From the NCBI GenBank assembly GCA_013314795.1, contig JABUEZ010000038.1, forward strand, positions 1 through 11,992: a DNA stretch of 11,992 nt, read 5' to 3'. Shown in pieces: positions 6,525 through 11,992 of the stretch. The notes below the pieces were generated by a model. That model was not told the origin of the DNA and made no database searches. It saw only the letters and a list, made by a program, of their open reading frames with translations. Numbering within the stretch: position 1 is the stretch's first letter; the number at the start of each line of letters is the position of its first letter. The DNA comes from Candidatus Profundicultor aquiphilus. GTDB lineage: Bacteria > Atribacterota > Atribacteria > Atribacterales > Caldatribacteriaceae. The translations under genes and the position numbers were made by a program.

Positions 6525-7301
6525 TTAAACCATAGTGTATCCACCATCCATGACGAGGACACTCCCCGTCATGTAAGATGAAGCGTTCGAAGCCAAAAAC
6601 ACACAGGGACCTTTAATCTCTTCGGGCCTTCCCAATCGTTTCATGGGGGTGAGTTCTCGCCACAGTTTGGCATATTCTGGATACTGGACCAGTAAATCTT
6701 CAACGAGTTTTGTTTGCATATAACCAGGAGCAATGGTATTCACGCGAACATTATATGGCGCCCATTCCATGGCCAAAGATTTGGTCAGCATGATCACAGC
6801 GCCTTTGGACGCATTATAGTGGGACTGGGGCTGCGGAACATTGGCTACGATTCCAGACATGGAGGAAATGGTGATGATACTCCCTTTTCTCCGCTTGATC
6901 ATTTCTCGACCCACTGCCTGACAGCACAGGAACAAGCCAGTGAGGTTGATGGAAATCACCCGGTTCCAATCTTCGAGGGACATCTCCTCACTTTTGACCC
7001 ACTGTCCGACTCCAGCTGAAGCTACCAGAATATCAATCTTCCCAAACACATCGATGGTCTTTTGCACCATCGCTTCAACCTGGTCTTTCTGTGTTACATC
7101 AACCTGCACTGCCAGAGATTGCACGCCTAATTTTTCGATTTCCTGTGCAACGTCTCTTGCTTTTTCCAGGTTCATATCTGCCACTACCACCGAAGCACCT
7201 GCTTCGGCCAGCGCCAGGCCCATTTCCTTGCCCAGGCCCTGCGCACCACCAGTAACAATGGCTACTTCTCCGTGAAGATCAAAAAGGTTCTGAACGGCCA
7301 A
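6525..7301 (-). CDS. Short-chain dehydrogenase/reductase, likely polyol/sugar oxidoreductase
   Basis: NAD(P)-dependent oxidoreductase of the classical SDR family, 258 residues. Visible features: nucleotide-binding TGGAQGLG (17-24), Asp42 at the end of strand 2 (VVVADMN), which favours NAD(H), Asn119, catalytic Ser147 (ISSMSG), Tyr162 and Lys166 (YNASK), and the C-terminal YMTGSVLVMDGGYT. The usual NNAG motif reads ASAG at 94-97, a conservative oddity. The nearest well-known relatives in style are sorbitol/xylitol/arabitol dehydrogenases and gluconate 5-dehydrogenases; the exact substrate is open. The start is TTG 7301 behind AAGGGGATGAT. It is the first protein gene of the ABC operon and lies 36 bases downstream of tRNA-Pro on the same strand, with no strong terminator between. 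It probably oxidises the imported polyol or reduces a ketose. Confidence 0.93.
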   Translation of the reverse strand: MAVQNLFDLHGEVAIVTGGAQGLGKEMGLALAEAGASVVVADMNLEKARDVAQEIEKLGVQSLAVQVDVTQKDQVEAMVQKTIDVFGKIDILVASAGVGQWVKSEEMSLEDWNRVISINLTGLFLCCQAVGREMIKRRKGSIITISSMSGIVANVPQPQSHYNASKGAVIMLTKSLAMEWAPYNVRVNTIAPGYMQTKLVEDLLVQYPEYAKLWRELTPMKRLGRPEEIKGPCVFLASNASSYMTGSVLVMDGGYTMV

Positions 7302-7337
7302 AAAGAATCATCCCCTTCGCTTGAGATCGTTCAAAAA

Positions 7338-7415
7338 TGGTCGGGGCGAGCCGATTTGAACGGCCGACCACTCGCACCCCAAACGAGTGCGCTTGCCAGG
7401 CTGCGCCACGCCCCG
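7338..7415 (-). tRNA. tRNA-Pro (anticodon GGG), CCA encoded
   Basis: Cloverleaf folded by hand on the minus strand: acceptor CGGGGCG/CGCCCCG (7 bp), D-arm GCGC-10-GCGC, anticodon stem CTCGT/GCGAG with loop TTGGGGT giving anticodon GGG, a 5-base variable loop, T-arm GGCCG/CGGCT with loop TTCAAAT, discriminator A and encoded CCA at 7338-7340. G37 after the anticodon is standard for proline tRNAs. Total 78 bases with CCA. It reads CCC and CCU codons. It is followed by TTTTTGAACG, a short T run with only a 4-bp potential hairpin. Confidence 0.97.
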
Positions 7416-7446
7416 ACAGTGGTAAAAACTTTGCAAGACTCTTTTC

Positions 7447-7475
7447 ATTATACCAAGGTTACCATGCTTCTTCAA
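7447..7475 (-). promoter_or_regulatory. Strong sigma-70-type promoter for tRNA-Pro (and possibly the SDR-ABC operon)
   Basis: On the minus strand TTGAAG (7470-7475) and TATAAT (7447-7452) are exactly 17 bases apart. The -10 ends 31 bases before the mature tRNA 5' end, giving a leader of about 25 bases. This is the best promoter match in the window. Confidence 0.85.
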
Positions 7476-7504
7476 GGTAATTTGCTCACCCCAGCTTAAA
7501 ATTT

Positions 7505-8299
7505 TTACCGCTCCTCATGGTACGAAGAGAGCGAATACTTCTCCCGTAAAAGCATCTGGTTCCGGTTTTCTTCCTCTTTTTTCCATTCATCTTCTTTAAT
7601 CTCTACGCCCCATTGTCTGTGAAAACTCTCTACAATCTTCCTTTCGATACTCGCTCGCCTCCGCCCATCGAAACCGAGTTCCGAAAGACTCACAAAATTT
7701 CTTTCAAGTTCCTCCAGAACCACGTTCTTTTTTCGAAAGCACGAAGCAAATTGCTCCCGGTCAATAAAAAGGGGCAAAGAAATCTGGAAAAGGCTCCCCT
7801 CCCTACCCCGGGCCTGAGCGATCCCGGCAATCTTTTTCCCCCGCACCGTTAACTCGTGGGGAAAAGTCAGCGAAAAGCAGGCTGGCGAAGCAAGGTAAGG
7901 AGGAACATTGACCACTTCTCCATCCACCGCTACACCCACTCGCTCCAGGGCATCCCGCAAAACCTGCTTTAATGCTTCATAAGATTGACGAGGAGAAAGC
8001 TCATTCCCTGGAAGCACCAGACTCAGTGTCACTTCCTCATCATGCAGAATGGCTCTTCCACCGGTGGGGCGACGTACCAGAGGAATGCAATGGCATTTCA
8101 GATAGTCCCGGTCGATTTCTTCTGTTTTTTGAAACCTCCCTACCGAAAGTGTTTTTTCCCGCCACTGAAAAAAGCGGAGCACCAACACCTCGCTTTCGGC
8201 AAGACCCTCCCACAGGACCTCGTCCCGGCTCATATTCTCAAAACCAGAAAGGGGTGGATCGAACAGCACCCGCAGGGTCTTTCCTTCAAACACTTTCAA
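7505..8299 (-). CDS. lplA: Lipoate-protein ligase A family protein (LplA or LipM-like)
   Basis: Cytosolic enzyme of the biotin/lipoate ligase fold that would attach lipoate (as lipoyl-AMP) or octanoate to the H protein encoded just upstream. It has 264 residues. The signature RRPTGGRAILHDEE is at 76-89 and the active-site lysine region GKKIAGIAQARGREGSLFQ at 154-172. The N-terminal LRVLFDPPLSGFENMSRDE fits the family start. SPACF puts a Cys at 141, which by recall resembles the loop Cys of LipM octanoyltransferases, so transferase activity is a real alternative to ATP-dependent ligation. The extended C-terminus is charged (KEDEWKKEEENRNQ). The start is TTG 8299, overlapping gcvH by 14 bases; a GTG two codons later is also open. 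It is the last gene of the nfn-lpd-gcv operon. No clear terminator follows before the tRNA promoter. Confidence 0.85.
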   Translation of the reverse strand: MKVFEGKTLRVLFDPPLSGFENMSRDEVLWEGLAESEVLVLRFFQWREKTLSVGRFQKTEEIDRDYLKCHCIPLVRRPTGGRAILHDEEVTLSLVLPGNELSPRQSYEALKQVLRDALERVGVAVDGEVVNVPPYLASPACFSLTFPHELTVRGKKIAGIAQARGREGSLFQISLPLFIDREQFASCFRKKNVVLEELERNFVSLSELGFDGRRRASIERKIVESFHRQWGVEIKEDEWKKEEENRNQMLLREKYSLSSYHEER

Positions 8300-8672
8300 T
8301 TTCTTTCCGGTACTCCTCAGGTCTCAGCAAAGAAGAGAATTCCCCCAGATCCGAGGGCTTTAATTTGATAATCCACCCCTCCCCGTATGGATCTTTATTA
8401 ATCAACTCAGGATGATCTTTTAACTGTTCATTCACCGCTACCACTTCTCCGCTCAAAGGAGCGTAGAGATTGGAAACCGTCTTGACCGACTCCACATCTC
8501 CGATCCGTTCCCCTTTTTTCACTCTCACCCCTACTCTGGGCATTTCCACGAAAACTACATCTCCCAGTTCACTCTGGGCATGATCCGTAATGCCACAGAT
8601 CACCACGTCTTTCTCTTGCTTTACCCAGAAATGCTCTGCCGTATAAAGCAGTTCTTCAGGAAGATAAACCAT
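8286..8672 (-). CDS. gcvH: Glycine cleavage system H protein
   Basis: Lipoyl carrier that shuttles the methylamine group between the P, T and L proteins of glycine cleavage, or of the reverse glycine-forming pathway. It has 128 residues, the normal length. The lipoyl site is Lys64 in GDVESVKTVSNLYAPLSG, with typical LPEELLYTAEHFWV at the N-terminus and GITDHAQSELGDVVFVEMP before the site; INKDPYGEGWIIKLK is typical of the C-terminal part. I use ATG 8672, 4 bases after a perfect AAAGGAGGTG; the open frame extends upstream to 8777 but that part is lpdA read in another frame. The ribosome site overlaps the lpdA stop, so the genes are translated in close sequence. GcvP and GcvT are not in the window, so they must be elsewhere, or this H protein serves another lipoyl-dependent role. 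Confidence 0.96.
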   Translation of the reverse strand: MVYLPEELLYTAEHFWVKQEKDVVICGITDHAQSELGDVVFVEMPRVGVRVKKGERIGDVESVKTVSNLYAPLSGEVVAVNEQLKDHPELINKDPYGEGWIIKLKPSDLGEFSSLLRPEEYRKEIESV

Positions 8673-8685
8673 ACTGCACCTCCTT

Positions 8686-10080
8686 TCAGGTGAAGTGGAG
8701 TGGCAATCCAAACACAGCTTCAGCGGCCTCCATGACGCTTTCAGAAAGCGTCGGATGAGCATGAATGGCTTGGGCAACCTCCTCGGGCGTGCATTCCATG
8801 TTCATGGCCAGTACCGCTTCAGTAATAAGGTCTGAGGCATGAGGACCAATAATGTGTACTCCCAAAATTTCCCCACTTCGCTTTTCACTAATCACCTTGA
8901 CAAACCCTTCCGTTTCACCTTCAATCAGCGCCTTTCCGTTGGCCCGAAAAGGAAACTTTCCTATGCGTACCTCGTATCCCTTGGTCCCTGCCTCCTCTTC
9001 GGTGAATCCCACCGAAGCGATTTCCGGAAAACTGAAAATACAGTTTGGCACGTACCGGTAATCCATCTTCCGTGCCCCACCCAAGATATTTTCCAGCGCC
9101 ACCTCTGCCTCTTTATATGCCACATGCGCCAGGAGATATCTTCCGTTCACGTCTCCAGGAGCATAAATCCAGGGCAGGGATGTACGGAGCGTTTCGTCGG
9201 CAAAAACCGCTTTCCCCTCTAGCTTTATCCCAATATTTTCAAGATTTAAACCCTCAGTGTGAGGCATCCTTCCTGTCGCAACGAGCACATATTCTCCTTC
9301 CGCAATTCGTTCTTTTCCCTCGGCATCGGTAAATACAACCTGTAATGCATTTGAACCATTTTGAATCTTCTGGACTCGAGAGCGGAGGTGAACAACCAAT
9401 CCCCTCTTTTCCACAATCTGGGTAAGAAGTGCCGTCACTTCACCATCCACCGGGGGAAGAATCTTGGGCATCATTTCGATGACTTCAACCTTCACGCCAA
9501 AGGCGTTGAAGATGCAAGCCATTTCCATCCCGATGACCCCACCACCAATGACAACCATGCTACTGGGCAACTCCGGAAGTTCCAGTGCCCGCTCACTATC
9601 GATGACTCGCTCGAAATCGGCTCCTTCCACTGGTAAGGTAGCCGGCTGAGAGCCACTGGCCAGAATAATGGATTTCGCCCGGATTTCTTCTTCCCGCCTC
9701 CCATCACGCGTTACCTGGACAGTGTGCGGATCAAGAAAAGAAGCCCAACCTTCCACAACCTCCACTCGAGCCTTTTTAAGAAGAAACCCCACCCCGGAAG
9801 TGAGCTGCCTGACAATGCGGTTCTTGCGAGAAAGCACCGTTGGCCAATCGATTCCGGTGTACTCCGCTTTAACACCAAACTCATGTGCCCGGCGGACAAA
9901 ATGGGCCACTTCTTGCGATTTAAAAAATGCCTTGGTAGGGATACAACCCCGATTGAGACAGGTCCCTCCCAGGTCTCGTCCTTCCACCAGTATCGTTTTC
10001 AATCCCTTTTGTCCTGCTCGTAACGCACTGGCGTATCCTGCCGGCCCACCACCAATGACCAGGACCTCTACTTCTCGCAA
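8686..10080 (-). CDS. lpdA: Dihydrolipoyl dehydrogenase (L/E3 protein)
   Basis: FAD disulfide oxidoreductase that reoxidises dihydrolipoyl groups (here probably on GcvH) with NAD+. It has 464 residues from the chosen start. The FAD motif is IGGGPAG at 9-15, the redox disulfide GGTCLNRGCIPTK has Cys41 and Cys46, the NAD-binding motif is VVIGGGVIGMEMA near 176-188, the second FAD contact is IYAPGDVNG near 305-313, and the catalytic dyad HAHPTLSE has His442/Glu447. All key residues are present. I prefer TTG 10080: it sits 6 bases after a perfect GGAGGTG (10087-10093) and gives the normal short lead to the FAD motif. The ATG at 10095 would place that ribosome site inside the coding sequence. The gene follows nfnB with a 5-base gap. 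Confidence 0.95.
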   Translation of the reverse strand: MREVEVLVIGGGPAGYASALRAGQKGLKTILVEGRDLGGTCLNRGCIPTKAFFKSQEVAHFVRRAHEFGVKAEYTGIDWPTVLSRKNRIVRQLTSGVGFLLKKARVEVVEGWASFLDPHTVQVTRDGRREEEIRAKSIILASGSQPATLPVEGADFERVIDSERALELPELPSSMVVIGGGVIGMEMACIFNAFGVKVEVIEMMPKILPPVDGEVTALLTQIVEKRGLVVHLRSRVQKIQNGSNALQVVFTDAEGKERIAEGEYVLVATGRMPHTEGLNLENIGIKLEGKAVFADETLRTSLPWIYAPGDVNGRYLLAHVAYKEAEVALENILGGARKMDYRYVPNCIFSFPEIASVGFTEEEAGTKGYEVRIGKFPFRANGKALIEGETEGFVKVISEKRSGEILGVHIIGPHASDLITEAVLAMNMECTPEEVAQAIHAHPTLSESVMEAAEAVFGLPLHFT

Positions 10081-10085
10081 ACTAT

Positions 10086-11504
10086 TCACCTCCATTGCGG
10101 AAAACTATCGGGGGCTTCCAAGAACCGCTCGATGGCCCGTGCTGCCTTCTTTCCTGCCCCCATCGCGGAAATAACTGTGGCTGCTCCGGTTACAATATCA
10201 CCACCAGCAAAAACGCCCCGCAGGTTTGTGGCTCCGGTTTCCGGATCTGCGACGATGTACCCTTTACGGTTCAGAGCCAAGCCAGGAACGCTTTCCAGAA
10301 ACAGCGGATTCGGTCCTTGTCCAATCGCCACCACCACGGTATCAATGGGAATGACAAATTCCGAACCCGGAACCGGTACCGGACGGCGACGTCCAGACTC
10401 GTCAGGCTCTCCCAGCTCCATCTGGATACATTCAATCCCTGTTACCCAGCCGTTCTCATTTCCGATAAAACGCACCGGATTGGTGAGAATGATGCAGTTT
10501 ACCCCCTCTTCTTCAGCTCGTTCCACTTCTTCCACCCGGGCCGGCATCTCCTTCTTGGTCCGGCGATACACCAAGCACACCTCTTCTGCTCCCAGACGGA
10601 GTGCTGTCCGCGCCGAATCCATAGCCACATTTCCACCGCCGATTACCGCCACCCGTCGACCAATCTTCACGGGTGTATCGAACTTGGGAAAGAGATACGC
10701 CTTCATAAGGTTTGAACGGGTTAAAAATTCATTGGCCGAATAAATACCATTCAAATTTTCTCCGGGGACTTCCAGAAAGTATGGAAGACCAGCACCAGTA
10801 CCAATAAAGAAGGCTTCATACCCCGCATCCCGTAAATCATCCAGAGTATAGGTCTTCCCGATAACCCGGCTTACCTGGATTTCCACCCCTAACGATTGGA
10901 CGTAATGGACCTCTTGAGCCACAATAGCTTTGGGAAGGCGGAACTCTGGAATACCATAAATCAAAACTCCCCCTGGGGCATGGAGGGCCTCAAAGATAGT
11001 AACCCGGTAACCCATTTTGGCCAGATCCCCGGCACAGGTTAACCCTGCCGGACCCGAACCGATCACTGCCACTTTCCGGTTACGAGAGGGAGGAAGAGAA
11101 GGCGATTTAATCCCCTTTTCCCGCTCATAATCGGCCAGAAAACGCTCCAAATACCCAATAGCAATCGGTTGACCCTTTTTCCCCAGCACACATTGCACTT
11201 CACACTGATCTTCTTGTGGACACACCCGCCCACAGATAGCGGGGAGGTTATTCTTCTCTTTAATTTTCGCAATAGCCTCATCAAATTTCCCCTGAGCAAG
11301 AAGTCCTATAAAGCCGGGGATATCAATTTCCACCGGACATCCTTTGACACATTGAGGGTGTTTGCACTGAAGACAACGCTTCGCTTCTTCAACCGCAGCC
11401 CACTCCGACAATCCCAGTGGAACTTCATAGAAATCCCGAATTCGCTCCTCAGGTGGCCTCTGAGGCATCTTGGGGCGACCAAAAAAACGATTATTAGATG
11501 ACAC
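10086..11504 (-). CDS. nfnB: NADPH-binding flavoprotein NfnB / glutamate synthase small-subunit (GltD) family
   Basis: Large subunit of NADH-dependent reduced ferredoxin:NADP+ oxidoreductase, an electron-bifurcating transhydrogenase, inferred from family plus the adjacent NfnA gene. It has 472 residues. Two [4Fe-4S] ligand sets lie in the N-terminal domain: Cys44/47/52/56 (CLQCKHPQCVKGC) and Cys91/95/101/105 (CGRVCPQEDQCEVQC). FAD-binding VAVIGSGPAG is at 145-154 and NADP-binding VAVIGGGNVA at 285-294, followed by VYRRT, whose arginines suit NADPH phosphate. A second FAD motif, GVFAGGD, is near 430-436. A free-standing GltD would normally neighbour gltB; here the partner is NfnA, so transhydrogenase or sulfide dehydrogenase is favoured. 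The start is GTG 11504 behind AAGGAGG, overlapping nfnA by 11 bases. Confidence 0.9.
   Translation of the reverse strand: MSSNNRFFGRPKMPQRPPEERIRDFYEVPLGLSEWAAVEEAKRCLQCKHPQCVKGCPVEIDIPGFIGLLAQGKFDEAIAKIKEKNNLPAICGRVCPQEDQCEVQCVLGKKGQPIAIGYLERFLADYEREKGIKSPSLPPSRNRKVAVIGSGPAGLTCAGDLAKMGYRVTIFEALHAPGGVLIYGIPEFRLPKAIVAQEVHYVQSLGVEIQVSRVIGKTYTLDDLRDAGYEAFFIGTGAGLPYFLEVPGENLNGIYSANEFLTRSNLMKAYLFPKFDTPVKIGRRVAVIGGGNVAMDSARTALRLGAEEVCLVYRRTKKEMPARVEEVERAEEEGVNCIILTNPVRFIGNENGWVTGIECIQMELGEPDESGRRRPVPVPGSEFVIPIDTVVVAIGQGPNPLFLESVPGLALNRKGYIVADPETGATNLRGVFAGGDIVTGAATVISAMGAGKKAARAIERFLEAPDSFPQWR
10087..10093 (-). promoter_or_regulatory. Ribosome binding site that fixes the lpdA start at TTG 10080
   Basis: GGAGGTG on the minus strand overlaps the stop codon of nfnB and lies 6 bases before TTG 10080. 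The upstream in-frame ATG (10095) has no comparable site before it, so gene callers that choose it would add five spurious residues. Confidence 0.75.
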
Positions 11505-11992
11505 GGGACGCTTCCTCCTTTGCTTTTTCTGCTGTCCACAACGCTAAAGCTCTCTGCTCTTCCTCAAGATAAATGCGTTGACGGGCCAAAAGCTCGTCAA
11601 AATTCACCTTATGTCCATCAAAGACCGGTCCATCCACACAGGTAAATTTACATTTGTCCCCCACCGTTACCCGGCAGCATCCACACATCCCGGTTCCATC
11701 AACCATGATGGGATTAAGGCTTACCAAAGTCGGCACATTGTGAGGTTTCGTAATGACACTCACCATTTTCATCATGATGACCGGACCCACGGCGATGACA
11801 AGATCCACCTTTTCGTTTTTCAAGATCCGTTCCAGAACCTGAGTGACGAAACCCTTTTCGCCGTAAGTTCCATCATCAGTAGTTACAAAAAGTTCATCGC
11901 TCACTTCCCGCATTTTGTCTTCCCAGAAAAGCATGGTTTTAGTGCGAGCACCAATAATGGAGGTAATACGATTCCCTTTTTCCTTAAGGGCC
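11494..11992 (-). CDS. nfnA: NfnA: FAD/NAD-binding, [2Fe-2S] subunit of ferredoxin-NADP reductase, N-terminus cut by window edge
   Basis: Small subunit of the NfnAB transhydrogenase, in the sulfide/dihydroorotate-dehydrogenase-like (PyrK/FNR) family. The last 165 residues are visible; the FAD-binding barrel and first part of the NAD domain lie beyond the right edge. The frame stays open through the upstream bases, with IIGARTKTMLFWED, then TTDDGTYGEKGFVT, the NAD-domain end VDLVIAVGPVIMM, and the iron-sulfur segment VDGTGMCGCCRV ... CKFTCVDGP. In the known NfnA structure an Asp and three Cys bind the [2Fe-2S] cluster, and the Asp of VDGTG and Cys residues here are placed accordingly. A charged helical tail follows (ARQRIYLEEEQRAL). 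It would pass electrons between NADH and NfnB. Confidence 0.92.
   Translation of the reverse strand, partial: ALKEKGNRITSIIGARTKTMLFWEDKMREVSDELFVTTDDGTYGEKGFVTQVLERILKNEKVDLVIAVGPVIMMKMVSVITKPHNVPTLVSLNPIMVDGTGMCGCCRVTVGDKCKFTCVDGPVFDGHKVNFDELLARQRIYLEEEQRALALWTAEKAKEEASRVI

Noticed and set aside
5350..6528. 392-codon open frame on the plus strand, antisense to the binding-protein gene
   Set aside because: It lies wholly opposite a clear signal-peptide-bearing binding protein, has no family motif, an odd composition and no convincing ribosome site. It is a codon-bias shadow.
7338..7360. tRNA 3' end as a phage or island attachment site
   Set aside because: I found no second copy of the tRNA 3' end in the window and no integrase or mobility gene.
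8673..8777. Upstream extension of gcvH to an ATG at 8777
   Set aside because: The added 35 residues are lpdA read in another frame. The perfect AAAGGAGGTG before ATG 8672 marks the true start.
10095..10743. Two open frames of over 200 codons on the plus strand opposite nfnB
   Set aside because: The opposite strand has all the Fe-S, FAD and NADPH motifs of nfnB. The plus frames show no domain and low-complexity Ser/Arg/Pro content.

Overview
The window looks like chromosomal DNA of an anaerobic, fermentative or syntrophic bacterium. The grounds are an NfnAB-type transhydrogenase pair, a glycine-cleavage L/H protein pair, a periplasmic-binding-protein sugar ABC transporter, tightly packed operons with strong AGGAGG-type ribosome sites, and frequent TTG/GTG starts. 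The overall style fits Atribacterota (OP9/JS1) or a neighbouring thermophile-rich phylum such as Thermotogota, Synergistota or deep Firmicutes. That placement is an impression from gene content and protein style, not a phylogenetic result. I see no transposase, phage gene, CRISPR array or rRNA.

Layout, left to right. (1) 1-1409, minus: an OmpR/PhoB-type response regulator followed by its histidine kinase, which is cut by the left edge. (2) 1659-3065, plus: a lone L-fucose/L-arabinose-isomerase-family protein behind a 249-base divergent intergenic region. (3) 3109-7301, minus: a carbohydrate or polyol operon reading SDR dehydrogenase, secreted binding protein, MalF-like permease, MalG-like permease, then an unlisted 56-residue membrane protein. 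A 12-bp hairpin at 3082-3112 separates this operon from the convergent isomerase gene. (4) 7338-7415, minus: tRNA-Pro(GGG) with encoded CCA, behind a near-consensus promoter. No strong terminator separates it from the SDR operon. (5) 7505-11992, minus: nfnA (cut by the right edge), nfnB, lpdA, gcvH and a lipoate ligase-family gene, all overlapping or only a few bases apart.

How the genes fit together. The isomerase, SDR and transporter probably form one uptake-and-catabolism module for an unidentified sugar or polyol: the binding protein and two permeases import it, and the dehydrogenase and isomerase interconvert polyol, ketose and aldose. No ABC ATPase is encoded here, so the transporter must borrow one. 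In the right-hand operon NfnAB balances NADH, ferredoxin and NADPH. LpdA and GcvH are the L and H proteins of glycine cleavage or its reverse, and the ligase-family enzyme would load lipoyl or octanoyl groups onto GcvH Lys64. The P and T proteins are not in the window.

The least described items are the 56-residue membrane protein at the end of the ABC operon, the tRNA-led sugar operon, and the joining of NfnAB with the lipoyl genes. I did not find a convincing wholly new system.
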